From Mannheimia sp. USDA-ARS-USMARC-1261 (lineage in GTDB: Bacteria; Pseudomonadota; Gammaproteobacteria; Enterobacterales; Pasteurellaceae): DNA of 64,000 nucleotides. The position numbers and the translations under genes are program-made. The notes under the pieces are model-generated. The model searched no databases and had not been told where the DNA came from. It saw only the letters and a list, made by a program, of their open reading frames with translations. Below, piece by piece: positions 7,912 to 18,591 of this stretch; within the stretch, counting starts at the first letter, position 1, and each line of letters opens with the position of its first letter. Location: assembly GCF_000521605.1 (NCBI RefSeq), contig NZ_CP006942.1, forward strand, positions 1,550,001 to 1,614,000, read 5' to 3'.

Positions 7912-8856
7912 TTATTTCTCATTATCGTTTTTCATCTTCGCAAAAATCATCGCCAAGATAGGACCTGAAATATTGTGCCAGAAGCTAAATACCGCACTCG
8001 GCACAGCAATCACAGGATTTGCTTTAAAGTGTAATGCGGCAAGTGCTGCCCCTAAACCTGAGTTCTGCATACCCACTTCAATTGCTACTGCTTTGCTATC
8101 TGCAATAGGCAGTTTAAATAAGCGGCTCGCTAAATAACCGATTAAATAACCTAAACCGTTGTGTAAGGCGACCACTGCAAAAATTAATAAACCGGATTCA
8201 ATAATGCGATCACGACTTACTGAAACCACCGCCGTTACAATTAATACAATCGCAATCACTGAAATTAACGGCATTGTTTGGCTGAACTGTTCTACTTTCT
8301 GCTTGAAGATAGTACGAATAACGACGCCAACAAAAATAGGCAACAACACCATTTGTAGCACAGAAATAAACATCGCCGTTGCATTAATTTCTAACCACTG
8401 GCTGGCAAATAAGTAGAAAATAGCAGGAGTTAAAACAGGTGCTAATAAGGTTGAAATGGTTGTGCAAGCCACCGATAAAGCCGTGTTACCACGAGCTAAA
8501 TAAGTCATCACATTTGACGATGTTCCACCCGGACAACAGCCAACTAAAATTACACCAATGGCTAAATCAGGCGGTAAATTAAATGCTTTTGCCAATCCAT
8601 AAGCAACACTTGGCATTACCACGAATTGAGCGATAACACCGATAATCACTGATTTTGGATTTTTTGTAACTTCAGCAAAATCTTTGAATGTTAAGGTTAA
8701 ACCCATTCCAAGCATTACGATACCTAAAAGATATGGAATCCAAGGAACAAATTGTTTAAAAGTTTCAGGGAATTGTGCCGCAATGAAAGCGAAAACCACC
8801 ACCCAAATAGCGAAAGTTTTGCTAACAAATTGCGTAAATTTTAATAATGTTTGCAT
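7912..8856 (-). CDS. Bile acid:sodium symporter (BASS) family transporter
   Basis: This 314-residue hydrophobic protein has about nine to ten membrane segments. It carries the family pattern VGCCPGGTSSNVMTYLARGNTALSVACTTISTLLAPVLTP and the later EVGMQNSGLGAALAALHF, both typical of the bacterial YocS/PanS-like BASS group. Members move organic anions such as pantoate or bile acids with sodium. The substrate here is unknown. It is a single gene, convergent with macA. Confidence 0.87.
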   Translation of the reverse strand: MQTLLKFTQFVSKTFAIWVVVFAFIAAQFPETFKQFVPWIPYLLGIVMLGMGLTLTFKDFAEVTKNPKSVIIGVIAQFVVMPSVAYGLAKAFNLPPDLAIGVILVGCCPGGTSSNVMTYLARGNTALSVACTTISTLLAPVLTPAIFYLFASQWLEINATAMFISVLQMVLLPIFVGVVIRTIFKQKVEQFSQTMPLISVIAIVLIVTAVVSVSRDRIIESGLLIFAVVALHNGLGYLIGYLASRLFKLPIADSKAVAIEVGMQNSGLGAALAALHFKANPVIAVPSAVFSFWHNISGPILAMIFAKMKNDNEK

Positions 8857-8899
8857 ATTGCCTCTATATTGTTATAAAAAGGTTAATAGCCTAACTTAG

Positions 8900-9823
<924 letters not shown>

Positions 9824-9858
9824 TCCGCTCAACTATTTGTAAAAAATCCCTAAATAAC

Positions 9859-9895
9859 GACCGCTTGTAAATCTTTTATCCGATTACAAGCGGTC
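9859..9895 (+). terminator. Inverted uptake-signal terminator after e(P4) gene
   Basis: A perfect 12-bp stem GACCGCTTGTAA / TTACAAGCGGTC with a 13-base loop is followed by a T-rich stretch. Confidence 0.75.
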
Positions 9896-9973
9896 ATTTT
9901 TCTATAAAACTTTGCAAAAGTTTGTTAGGATAACCACGCTTTCAACTCATACTAAAACAATAAGGAACGAACA

Positions 9974-11254
9974 ATGACAGCAATGAAAATTACACTTTCC
10001 CAACAAGCTGCCCCTGAAATTTGGGGAAAAAATGCTCTACTTTCTGTTAATGATGCAGGCTTTATCGTTCACAACCCAAAAAATGATTTAGCCACCGTTC
10101 AAAAAGCCGCTCGTAAAATTAAAAATCAAGGTATTTTGAATGTGGCATTAGCTGGCGATGGCTGGAATTTAGAAGAATGTTGGGCGTTCCATCAAGGTTT
10201 CAATTCAGTTAAAAATCAAGGCTCTGTGGAATACCCTAATTTAGGCGAACAACAAGCGGAATTTGATAACCGAGTAAAATGTGCTACTTTCGTGCGTGAG
10301 TTAATTAACGAGCCGTCTGAGAGCTTAACCCCTGAAAAATTGGCTCAACAAGCGGGTGAATTTATCCAAAATATTGCAAAACCAAACACAGTTTCTTATG
10401 AAATCATTCGTGGCAAAGCGTTAAAAGAAAAAGACTATCACGGCATTTGGACGGTGGGTAAAGGCTCAAACAATCCCCCTGCTTTATTAAAATTAGACTT
10501 TAATCCAACAGGTGATGAAAATACCCCTGTGCTTGCCTGCTTAGTCGGTAAAGGAATTACCTTCGACACCGGCGGCTACAGTTTAAAACCAAGTGATGGA
10601 ATGAGCACAATGCGTACCGATATGGGCGGAGCGGCACTCTTAACAGGCTCACTTGCTTTTGCGATTTCTCGTGGTTTAAACAAACGTGTAAAACTTTATC
10701 TCTGCTGTGCAGAAAATATGGTCAGCCACAATGCATTCAAACTGGGCGATATCATTACTTACCGCAACGGCGTTACTGTTGAAGTGCTCAATACTGATGC
10801 GGAAGGGCGTTTGGTGTTAGCCGATGGTTTAATTGATGCCTCAAAACAAAATCCACAATTTATTATTGATGCGGCAACGCTCACCGGAGCAGCAAAAGTG
10901 GCGGTGGGGAACGACTACCATTCCGTGCTTTCAATGGATGATAACCTAACAAACGCTCTATTCAGCTCGGCAAAAGATGAAAACGAACCATTCTGGCGTT
11001 TACCGTTTGAAGAACTCCACCGAGGGCAAATTTCTTCTTCATTCGCTGATATTGCTAATATCGGTTCTGTACCCGTTGGGGCAGGTGCAAGTACGGCAAC
11101 CGCATTTTTATCTTACTTTGTAGAAAACTACCAGCAAAACTGGTTACATATTGATGCTTCTGCTACATTCCGCAAAACCGCAAGCGATTTATGGGCTGCG
11201 GGTGCAACAGGGCTTGGTATCAAAACAATCGCAAATTTGTTACTCTCAAAATAA
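9974..11254 (+). CDS. pepB: Peptidase B (M17 leucyl-aminopeptidase family)
   Basis: This 426-residue protein contains the M17 signature NTDAEGRL at about residues 273-280, plus the metal- and catalysis-related stretch [32 protein letters not shown]. Length and N-terminal domain fit PepB (E. coli 427 residues) rather than the longer PepA. It removes N-terminal residues from peptides in the cytoplasm using two metal ions. The start has AAGGA 8 bases upstream. A second ATG three codons later is possible. Confidence 0.92.
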   Translation: MTAMKITLSQQAAPEIWGKNALLSVNDAGFIVHNPKNDLATVQKAARKIKNQGILNVALAGDGWNLEECWAFHQGFNSVKNQGSVEYPNLGEQQAEFDNRVKCATFVRELINEPSESLTPEKLAQQAGEFIQNIAKPNTVSYEIIRGKALKEKDYHGIWTVGKGSNNPPALLKLDFNPTGDENTPVLACLVGKGITFDTGGYSLKPSDGMSTMRTDMGGAALLTGSLAFAISRGLNKRVKLYLCCAENMVSHNAFKLGDIITYRNGVTVEVLNTDAEGRLVLADGLIDASKQNPQFIIDAATLTGAAKVAVGNDYHSVLSMDDNLTNALFSSAKDENEPFWRLPFEELHRGQISSSFADIANIGSVPVGAGASTATAFLSYFVENYQQNWLHIDASATFRKTASDLWAAGATGLGIKTIANLLLSK

Positions 11255-11262
11255 CAAGCTTC

Positions 11263-11288
11263 GTAGGGCAAATTGCAATTTGCCCTAC
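11263..11288 (+). repeat. Palindromic repeat with core CAAATTGCAATTTG (copy 1)
   Basis: A 26-base perfect palindrome lies directly after pepB. A second, two bases longer version follows greB, and a decayed one lies near 3724-3746 beside leuA. It could serve as a terminator, but no strong T-run follows. It looks like a small dispersed intergenic repeat. Confidence 0.7.
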
Positions 11289-11304
11289 TAACAATTGAAT
11301 AATT

Positions 11305-11787
11305 ATGGCTAAATCAAATTACATTACCCGCTCAGGCTGGCAAGCCTTAGATCAAGAGCTGAAATTTTTATGGAAGGAAGAACGCCCAAAAGTTACGCAA
11401 GCGGTTTCTGATGCAGCGGCACTAGGCGACCGCAGCGAAAATGCGGAATATATTTACGGTAAACGTCGCTTGCGTGAAATCGACCGCCGTGTGCGTTTTC
11501 TCTCTAAACGGCTAGAGGTGTTACAAATTGTCGATTATCACCCGAAACAAGAAGGCAAAGTCTTTTTTGGTGCTTGGATTGAGCTCGAAAATGAAGAAGG
11601 TGAGGCGAAACAATATCGCATTGTTGGTTGTGATGAATTTGACCCGGCAAAAAACTGGATTTCGATAGACTCTCCGGTCGCCCGTGCGTTAATCGGCAAA
11701 CAGGTGGACGATGAAATTCGGGTAGAAACACCTATGGGAAAAGTGTTGCTTTATATTAACAAGATTTGGTATGAGCAAGCGGGCTAA
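11305..11787 (+). CDS. greB: Transcription elongation factor GreB
   Basis: This 160-residue Gre factor has an N-terminal antiparallel coiled coil (residues 1-75, with the acidic tip LGDRSENAEYIYGKRRLREIDRRVRFLSKRLE) and a C-terminal FKBP-like domain. GreB stimulates RNA polymerase to cleave back-tracked transcripts. The sequence YITRSGWQALDQELKFLWKEERPKVTQAVSDAAALGDRSENAEY is typical of GreB rather than GreA. It lies between two copies of a palindromic repeat and is convergent with recB. Confidence 0.94.
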   Translation: MAKSNYITRSGWQALDQELKFLWKEERPKVTQAVSDAAALGDRSENAEYIYGKRRLREIDRRVRFLSKRLEVLQIVDYHPKQEGKVFFGAWIELENEEGEAKQYRIVGCDEFDPAKNWISIDSPVARALIGKQVDDEIRVETPMGKVLLYINKIWYEQAG

Positions 11788-11793
11788 TCATTT

Positions 11794-11821
11794 GTAGGGG
11801 CAAATTGCAATTTGCCCCTAC
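11794..11821 (+). repeat. Palindromic repeat with core CAAATTGCAATTTG (copy 2)
   Basis: A 28-base perfect palindrome between the convergent greB and recB genes. It is the same element as at 11263-11288 with one extra G/C pair on each side. It may end transcription from both sides. Confidence 0.7.
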
Positions 11822-11826
11822 TCTAT

Positions 11827-14800
11827 CTACCCAAACAACCTATCCATTTCTTCAATTAGCAATTTGCTTGGTTTGTCAAAATAAACACCGCTTGCACTCT
11901 CTCCATTCATAGCCCGTAAGAAAAGATACGCAACGCCCCCAAAATCACGTTCATAATCGTAATTTTCACTTAGACGAACAGTTAGATAACGGTGCACGGC
12001 AAGAGTATAAAGCAAATATTGTAAATCATAACGCTGTCTGCCCATTTCTCGCTGAATATTTTCTGTGGAATAATTTTGTGGCAAATAACCTAAGAAATTC
12101 GATTTGTAGTCAATAAGATAGAATTTTCCATTCATCTGCACAATACAATCCACAAAGCCACGCACAAAGCCTTCTAATTGCGGTAATTGCAGTTCAGGCA
12201 AATTTTTTGCTAAAGGGCTATGTTGTTTTAATAACGCATTTAATTGGTGCAAAGCTTTATCATTTTTTAAGCGTAAATAGAATTGCCATTCATTTAACCG
12301 TTTAGTTTCATCGATCTCTTTTAAACAGAAATTTGCTTCCGGCAGAGGAGTAGCAAGAATACGCTCAAACCAGCCTAATGTTGGCTCGAGCCATTCTTCA
12401 CTTAAACCTAATTGTTCACACACTTTCGCCACACTTTCTTTATCAATTTGTTCGCCAAATCGGCAATGCTCAAAAAAACTGTGCAACACAGTACCAACTT
12501 TAATGCCGTGCGGAAATTGGAATGGTGAAAAAGCATCAGTTTCCATCGTGTAATCCGGCTCAATGAGGTCAATATGGACATCTTTGTCTTGGGCTAAATC
12601 TATCACTCTTTCTGCTTTACCTTCACTAAAACGCTCGTGTTGTGCATAAAGTGAAGTAAAGCTCGTAATCTGCCCCACTACCCGAATATTGCCACTAAAG
12701 GTTTTGGCTTGATAACTTTCCTCCGTTTTACCACTTTCCCAACGGCTAAAAGGTAAATGCTCTGCTACTTCAATAATATCGGCTGAAATCTGCTTTTTCT
12801 CAAAATAGTCTGCCACACTCACTTCATCTTTCGGTAATTCACCTTCTGCCAATAAATAATGTAACGGGCTCCAGCCTGAAATCATTTTTGGTAACACTAA
12901 ATTGAGCTGAGATTCCGCACGGGTTAATGCAACATAAAACAGACGGAGATCTTCCGCATAGGCTTCATTTTGAATTTGCTCTTTCGCCTCTTCTTCACCT
13001 AAATACCAATCCAGATCACCTTTTTGATTACGATACAAGCCTAAATTAACCTTAGTATCGCCCTCGCTTTTTTCCGCTGCAAACGGCAACCAAACAATCG
13101 GATATTGCAATCCTTTCGAGCCGTGAATGGTAACAATTTTAATCAGCTCTTCTTCACTTTCAAGGCGAAGTTGCTGTTCATCATTAAAATCGGGTGAGCT
13201 AATTTGCTTTTCATACCAACGCACCAGTTCCGCTTCAGATTCCAACGCCTGCGATGTTTCTTGCAGAATTTCGGTTAAATGGAGCAAATCTGTAATCAAA
13301 CGATCCGCATTTGGCAAGCCTTTTAATCGTTCAATAATACCTTGCTCCAAATAGATTTTATGCAACATCGGCAAAATGCCTTGCTCTTTCCAAATGGTGC
13401 TGTATTCCACAAACTGATTGACCTTTAAATCCCACAACATTTCATTTTCTTTGTAGCGATAAATTTCTACTGCACTTAGCCCCCAAAGGGTTGAACCTAA
13501 AGCGGATAATAATGCTTTATAATTGTAAGGGTTAAGCCCGGCTTGCAAAATCCAACAAAGTTCAGTTGCAATTTCAGAACCAAATACAGAAGCCGATTCC
13601 GCTAAATAAACGGATTTAATATTTCTCTTGGCTAGGGCTTTTTTAATGCGTTTTGCTTGTGAGCCTTTTCGCACTAGAATGGTAATATCCTTTGGCTCAA
13701 AAGGGCTGAACTCGCCATTTTTCTCAATCCCGAATTTCCCCTCATTCATTGCCTTAAGTTGTTGATGGATTTGGTATGCACAAATTTCTGCTCTCTCATC
13801 GAGATTGGTTTTATCTCTGGTGTAGCAAACAAAATGCCCTTGCTCACTCATTAGCTTACCTTTGCGACCGTCTGCTTCAACAGGGTGAAAACCGATGTCA
13901 TCATAAAGAAATGGCGATTTATCCTTATTTGCAAAATAAAACAAATTATTGACCGCTTGCACTACTTCAGGCAAAGAACGCCAGTTTTTGCCAAGCGTAA
14001 ATTGCTCGTCAGCCTGCTTTGCCGCTCTCAAATAAGTGAAAATATCCGCCCCACGAAATTTGTAGATCGACTGTTTCGGATCACCGATCATAATAAAGCC
14101 GTTATCGCTCTGCCCTTCCATAAAAATTTGGCTGAAAATTTCATATTGGGTTAGATCGGTATCTTGGAACTCATCGATCATCGCAAAGGGGTAAATAGAG
14201 CGAATTTTTTGGGCTAACGCTTTACCTGTTTGCGGATTTTTCAACGCTTGATTAAGCATTGTGAGTAAATCATCAAAACCACGCTCCGGGTGCGATTGCT
14301 TATATTCTGCCAGCTTGGTTTTTAAGCTTATTAAAAATTGATAGAGTAAAATCGCTTTTAAGCTATTTTCAAACTGCTGCTGATAAGCGGTCAAAAAATC
14401 CTGATTTTTTGCAAGTTGAGGTAAATCCATTGGCTCACAACTTTTCTTCGTGCCTGCGGCTATTTTCTCCGTAGTAAACAGATAGAACTCGTCTGGCAAA
14501 TCACGATTTGACGAATTTACCCATTGGTTCATCACAATAACACCCGTTTCAAAAGTAGCAGAGCGATACCAACTACCGTGTAACGTCGTTTTATTTTTGA
14601 GATCGTGCCTAATGGCTTCCACTAACGCTTCACCATTGGCTTTCCAGTAAGATTTCACTTCATCAATAAATCGATTATATTGTGCCAACTGTTCCGTAAA
14701 ATCTTGAGCTAGAAACGCTTTCGGCTTGGGCAACTCACTTGCTAAATAATTTCTTACCGCACTTAACGCTCTTTCCGGTGTAGTTAATTCAGCTGAAATA

Positions 14801-15351
14801 ATTTCACTTTCTTTTACCCCTTGCGGATAAAACTGCTCTCGCCATACATCTTCGCTTAATTTTTTCAGTAAATCAGATTGGTTCGGCTGTAAATCAAGAT
14901 CAAATCGCACGCCCGATTCAAAGGCAAATTGCACCAACATTTTTTGACAGAAGCTGTGAATGGTAAAAACACTGGCAGTATCAATTTCACGTTCGGCAAT
15001 GCTCAAACGTAATAATGCTTCGTGAATGTGATTGATATGCGGATAGAGGTGCTCTAAAAATTCGAGATTATTAGCATAAGATTTATTTTCTGTTTTCTCC
15101 CCATTCACTTTATCTTTTAAAAAATCGGCACATTGCTGAATATTTTTTCGGATACGATTTTTCAGCTCCTCCGTTGCTGCTTTGGTAAAAGTTACCACTA
15201 AAATTTGCTCAACAGTTAAAGGCATAACACCTACGCCTAGCAATAAACGTAAGTAAATATTGGCAATGGTAAACGTCTTCCCCGTACCGGCAGAGGCTTC
15301 AATTAAGACAGATTTATTTAAGGGTAATTTAATAGGATTTAGATTTTGCAT
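11827..15351 (-). CDS. recB: RecBCD enzyme subunit RecB
   Basis: UvrD-type helicase with a C-terminal nuclease, 1174 residues from the ATG at 15351. An in-frame TTG at 15375 gives 8 more residues but has no better ribosome site. Motifs seen are the Walker A ASAGTGKT near the N-terminus, DEFQDT (Walker B), GDPKQSIYKFRGADIF, TIHGSKGLQYPIVWLPF, VALTRAESQL, and the nuclease core FVRGFVDCIVQMNGKFYLIDYKSN. RecB is the 3'-5' motor and the nuclease of RecBCD, acting in double-strand break repair and foreign DNA degradation. No recC or recD lies beside it, so the complex is encoded at scattered loci. Confidence 0.95.
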   Translation of the reverse strand: MQNLNPIKLPLNKSVLIEASAGTGKTFTIANIYLRLLLGVGVMPLTVEQILVVTFTKAATEELKNRIRKNIQQCADFLKDKVNGEKTENKSYANNLEFLEHLYPHINHIHEALLRLSIAEREIDTASVFTIHSFCQKMLVQFAFESGVRFDLDLQPNQSDLLKKLSEDVWREQFYPQGVKESEIISAELTTPERALSAVRNYLASELPKPKAFLAQDFTEQLAQYNRFIDEVKSYWKANGEALVEAIRHDLKNKTTLHGSWYRSATFETGVIVMNQWVNSSNRDLPDEFYLFTTEKIAAGTKKSCEPMDLPQLAKNQDFLTAYQQQFENSLKAILLYQFLISLKTKLAEYKQSHPERGFDDLLTMLNQALKNPQTGKALAQKIRSIYPFAMIDEFQDTDLTQYEIFSQIFMEGQSDNGFIMIGDPKQSIYKFRGADIFTYLRAAKQADEQFTLGKNWRSLPEVVQAVNNLFYFANKDKSPFLYDDIGFHPVEADGRKGKLMSEQGHFVCYTRDKTNLDERAEICAYQIHQQLKAMNEGKFGIEKNGEFSPFEPKDITILVRKGSQAKRIKKALAKRNIKSVYLAESASVFGSEIATELCWILQAGLNPYNYKALLSALGSTLWGLSAVEIYRYKENEMLWDLKVNQFVEYSTIWKEQGILPMLHKIYLEQGIIERLKGLPNADRLITDLLHLTEILQETSQALESEAELVRWYEKQISSPDFNDEQQLRLESEEELIKIVTIHGSKGLQYPIVWLPFAAEKSEGDTKVNLGLYRNQKGDLDWYLGEEEAKEQIQNEAYAEDLRLFYVALTRAESQLNLVLPKMISGWSPLHYLLAEGELPKDEVSVADYFEKKQISADIIEVAEHLPFSRWESGKTEESYQAKTFSGNIRVVGQITSFTSLYAQHERFSEGKAERVIDLAQDKDVHIDLIEPDYTMETDAFSPFQFPHGIKVGTVLHSFFEHCRFGEQIDKESVAKVCEQLGLSEEWLEPTLGWFERILATPLPEANFCLKEIDETKRLNEWQFYLRLKNDKALHQLNALLKQHSPLAKNLPELQLPQLEGFVRGFVDCIVQMNGKFYLIDYKSNFLGYLPQNYSTENIQREMGRQRYDLQYLLYTLAVHRYLTVRLSENYDYERDFGGVAYLFLRAMNGESASGVYFDKPSKLLIEEMDRLFG

Positions 15352-15375
15352 AACGTAAAAGTAGGAAAACGACAA

Positions 15376-15853
15376 ATAATAAGATTTTATCTATAAAGAA
15401 AAAGAATGGCTAGTGTGAACCAAATTTACTCTTTTTTATTCTATCTCGGAGAAAAATTTCATTTATTATGTGATCAAGCTCACAAATCTAAATAAAAGTT
15501 TGAATTTTTTTCGTTTTTGTGTACACATAAAATCCCCCTCTTTCCATCTCCTAAAAAAATATATATAAATCAATAAGTTAATTTTCACCTTGAAAACTTC
15601 ACTCCAAAAGAATTATTGAAAATGTGATCTAGCCCTCATTTTTAAATGGAGTAAAATTTCACTAAAAATTCATAACTTATTGATTTTTAATCATTTTATA
15701 AAAGTTCCCCAAAACCCTCAAAATTTGACGAAAAAAATTTATTTATGTAAATTTCGCCACAACAAGGGAACACTTTGTGTTACACGATTTTTAACGTTGC
15801 TAGGTAACTAGCTTGTTGAAACTCTAACTACTAACTACTATAAGGAAAACATT
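15376..15853. other. Long regulatory region upstream of the porin
   Basis: About 480 AT-rich bases separate recB from the porin gene. It holds a perfect CRP-type site at 15469-15484 and a weaker one at 15623-15638 (TGTGATCTAGCCCTCA). No supported reading frame was seen. The length suggests several regulators act on the porin promoter. Confidence 0.6.
15469..15484 (+). promoter_or_regulatory. CRP-cAMP binding site upstream of porin gene
   Basis: TGTGATCAAGCTCACA matches the CRP pattern TGTGA, 6 bases, TCACA without error. It is about 370 bases upstream of the porin start and about 120 bases upstream of recB. It could act on either gene or with the second weaker site nearer the porin. Confidence 0.6.
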
Positions 15854-16969
15854 ATGAAAAAAACACTTCTTGCATTAGCAGTTGCAGCAATGGCTGCCAG
15901 TGGGGCAAACGCAACCGTTATTTACGATAAAGACGGTGCTAAAGTTGATCTATACGGTCGTGTTGCATTAGAAGTTATTAAAGCTGAAAATAAACGCACT
16001 GATGTTGCAGATAAAGGTTCGCGTTTGGGTGTGCGTGCATTCCAAGAAATTGGTAATGGTTATGAAGCTTTAGCATCTGCTGAACTACGTTTTTCTAAAA
16101 CCGGTTTTGGTGACGACATCCGTGCACAACGTGTATTCGGGGGTATTCGCCATAACGATATCGGTTCTTTAACTTTCGGTAAACAATTAGTATTAGGTGA
16201 CCACATTCCTAAAGCTAACTATACGAAAGAAATGGGTGGTAACGTATTCTTAGATTCTCACGGTAAAGCATTACACTTTATGTCTGCAAAATTTAACGGC
16301 GTACGCTTCGCAGCAGACTACTATGTAGGTCATTCAGATAAAGCTAAAATAGATGAAGGTCAAGGTTTCCAATTCGGTTTATTCTATGACGGTAAATTAG
16401 GCGATGCAAACGTACGCTTCGGTTCAGGTTACGGTGAAGTAACTGCAGCTAAAGCAGGTGTAGCTAACCCACCAGTATGTGAAGGATATGTAGCAGTAAC
16501 TGATAAAGATGGAAATGCAGTAACCCCAGTAAAAAGAGTATGTTTAAAAGAAACTGTTACTTACGGCAAAGAAGAAGAATTCAAACGTAAATTTGCAGGT
16601 GTAGGCTTTGATATCAATTACGGCAACTTTACAGCAGGTATCGACTGGGCTTATGGTAAATCAAAAAATGAATTCTTTAAATTCCAAACATTTGGTTCAA
16701 AAACGTTTGAAAAAATCAGCCGCTTTGATGTGGGTGTGAAATATGCGGTAACTCCACAAAATAGCATCTACGGTGGTGTATTATTCGGTACAGGTCAAAA
16801 TGCTGGTCAAGCTAAAGCGAAAAACTTAGGCTGGAAACTAGGTGTTGACCATAACTTCAACAGCTCTACATTCGTATATCTTGAAGGTGGTAAAGGCAGA
16901 ACCAAACAAGCTGGCGAAACTATCGAGAAAGATAGCCGTATTGCTGCAGGTGTTCGTATCAATTTCTAA
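15854..16969 (+). CDS. OmpP2-like outer-membrane porin
   Basis: This 371-residue general porin has the signal peptide MKKTLLALAVAAMAASGANA. It shows repeated amphipathic beta strands (VDLYGRVALEVI, SLTFGKQLVLGD, FAGVGFDINYGNFTAGIDWAYG) and a C-terminal strand ending in RINF with terminal Phe for BAM recognition. It forms a trimeric pore for small solutes and is a likely immunogen. A predicted outside loop contains a cysteine pair (residues 209 and 230). A strong terminator follows. The long upstream region with CRP sites suggests carbon-source control. Confidence 0.9.
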   Translation: MKKTLLALAVAAMAASGANATVIYDKDGAKVDLYGRVALEVIKAENKRTDVADKGSRLGVRAFQEIGNGYEALASAELRFSKTGFGDDIRAQRVFGGIRHNDIGSLTFGKQLVLGDHIPKANYTKEMGGNVFLDSHGKALHFMSAKFNGVRFAADYYVGHSDKAKIDEGQGFQFGLFYDGKLGDANVRFGSGYGEVTAAKAGVANPPVCEGYVAVTDKDGNAVTPVKRVCLKETVTYGKEEEFKRKFAGVGFDINYGNFTAGIDWAYGKSKNEFFKFQTFGSKTFEKISRFDVGVKYAVTPQNSIYGGVLFGTGQNAGQAKAKNLGWKLGVDHNFNSSTFVYLEGGKGRTKQAGETIEKDSRIAAGVRINF

Positions 16970-16996
16970 TCTCCAAAATTCACCTTAGTTTAATTA

Positions 16997-17020
16997 GCCA
17001 CTCGAAAGAGTGGCTTTTTT
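16997..17020 (+). terminator. Porin gene terminator
   Basis: The stem GCCACTC / GAGTGGC with a short loop is followed by six Ts, 28 bases after the porin stop codon. Confidence 0.9.
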
Positions 17021-17060
17021 ATCGCCTAGAATCAATACATCAATACAACTGAGTGTTAAT

Positions 17061-18452
17061 TTATTTAATCCTTTCTAACTTTTCAATTAATTGAGCTTCA
17101 GGTATAGATTGAATTTTTTGTATTTGCCAAAGTAATAATCCCCCCGCCAAACTTAAGCCAATGCAAAACACAAGCCAAAACCCCTGTGCAGCCATTGGTT
17201 GTACAATCCAATCGGTTCTTGCCAAAATATAACCAAGTGGCATACTCACCACCCAATAACAGAAAATAGTTACATATAAAATAGGTTGAGTGTGTTTGTA
17301 ACCACGTAAAATACCATTTGCTACTGCTTGAATGGCATCGGGAATTTGGTAAACCGCTGCGAAAATCAGTAAATGTGCTGTAATTGCAATAGATACAGGA
17401 TTACTAGTAAAGGCAAGTGGAATAACATTTTTCAGCAAAATAATAATGATAGCTGCAATAATCGCTAAGATAGCGGCGGTAATAAGTGAGTGATAGCTTA
17501 GCACCTTCGCTCTTTCTACATTTTTTTCGCCTAACGTTTGCCCAATCATAATCGTGGTTGCAATTCCAAATGACATCGGGATCATAAAAAACAGCGAACT
17601 GGTTTGCAAAGCTGCTTGATGGCTTGCAACGACTTGCGAGCCAAGTGGTGAAAGAAAGAGAGCGGAGGTTGAGAACAACATCACTTCGGTGAAAATTGCA
17701 AAAGCAATCGGCAAACCTAATTTGCAAAGTTTTAGTAAAATTTGACCGCTTGGTGCTTCAAGCCATTTTTCAAATAATTTAATGTCTTTTTGTGCCGGGT
17801 TATGGTAGCAATAGTGCAGCATTAAAAAGAACATAATCCAGTTTATAATCGCCGTTGCTACTCCACAGCCTACCGCCCCCATTTCAGGTAAACCCAATTT
17901 ACCAAAAATGAAAATATAGTTAAGCGGAATATTAAGCAATAAGCCGAAAAAGGTAATTCGCATTGCAGGTTTTGGGTTAGATAGTCCATCGTTCATACAA
18001 CGTAAAGCTACGCCAAGTAAAGCAGGAATTAGCCCTACTGCCATTACCGCTAAATATTGCTGTGATTTGATTGAAAACTCAGTGGGTGTTTCCATTAAAT
18101 CTAAAATCAGATGGCTGTTTAGAAAAATAGTCATCAGTGGAATAGACATTACAAATACAATCCAATAACCTTGTCGTACTTGGTTTGCAATTAAATGGCG
18201 ATTACCTGAACCGTTTAAGTACGAAACGGTAGGTGTAATGGCATTTAAAAGCCCTAACACAAATAGGAAGAGCGGAAAGTAAATAGAATTACTGACTGCA
18301 ATTGCAGAAACATCATCATCGCTTACCAAGCCAGCCATCACAATATCAGCTAAGCCCATTCCGGAGGCGGAAAGCTGGGAAATAAAAATCGGCAGCGATA
18401 ATTTAAATAATTTACGGGCATTTTCCGGATATTCTTGCCATCTTAAATTCAT
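17061..18452 (-). CDS. norM: MATE family multidrug efflux transporter (NorM-like)
   Basis: This 463-residue protein has twelve predicted membrane segments in two similar halves. Family features include LFKLSLPIFISQLSASGMGLADIVMAG at the N-terminus and the matching LCKLGLPIAFAIFTEVMLFSTSALFLSPLG at the start of the second half. MATE pumps export cationic drugs and dyes using sodium or protons. It is monocistronic and convergent with the porin gene. The name norM is by family resemblance. Confidence 0.87.
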   Translation of the reverse strand: MNLRWQEYPENARKLFKLSLPIFISQLSASGMGLADIVMAGLVSDDDVSAIAVSNSIYFPLFLFVLGLLNAITPTVSYLNGSGNRHLIANQVRQGYWIVFVMSIPLMTIFLNSHLILDLMETPTEFSIKSQQYLAVMAVGLIPALLGVALRCMNDGLSNPKPAMRITFFGLLLNIPLNYIFIFGKLGLPEMGAVGCGVATAIINWIMFFLMLHYCYHNPAQKDIKLFEKWLEAPSGQILLKLCKLGLPIAFAIFTEVMLFSTSALFLSPLGSQVVASHQAALQTSSLFFMIPMSFGIATTIMIGQTLGEKNVERAKVLSYHSLITAAILAIIAAIIIILLKNVIPLAFTSNPVSIAITAHLLIFAAVYQIPDAIQAVANGILRGYKHTQPILYVTIFCYWVVSMPLGYILARTDWIVQPMAAQGFWLVFCIGLSLAGGLLLWQIQKIQSIPEAQLIEKLERIK

Positions 18453-18545
18453 AGTAACCTCTTAAAATCTAGGCGGACTTATTATTCTACCTTAGAAAGC
18501 GGTCGTTTTTTTCAAAATTTTTGCAACTTTTTACAACCAAAGAAA

Positions 18546-18575
18546 AAGCCTCCGGAAATTGCTCTCCAGAGGCTT
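18546..18575 (-). terminator. potD terminator
   Basis: An imperfect 10-bp stem (AAGCCTCyGG type) is followed by Ts in the leftward direction, just after the potD stop codon. Confidence 0.8.
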
Positions 18576-18591
18576 AATAATCAATCAGCAA

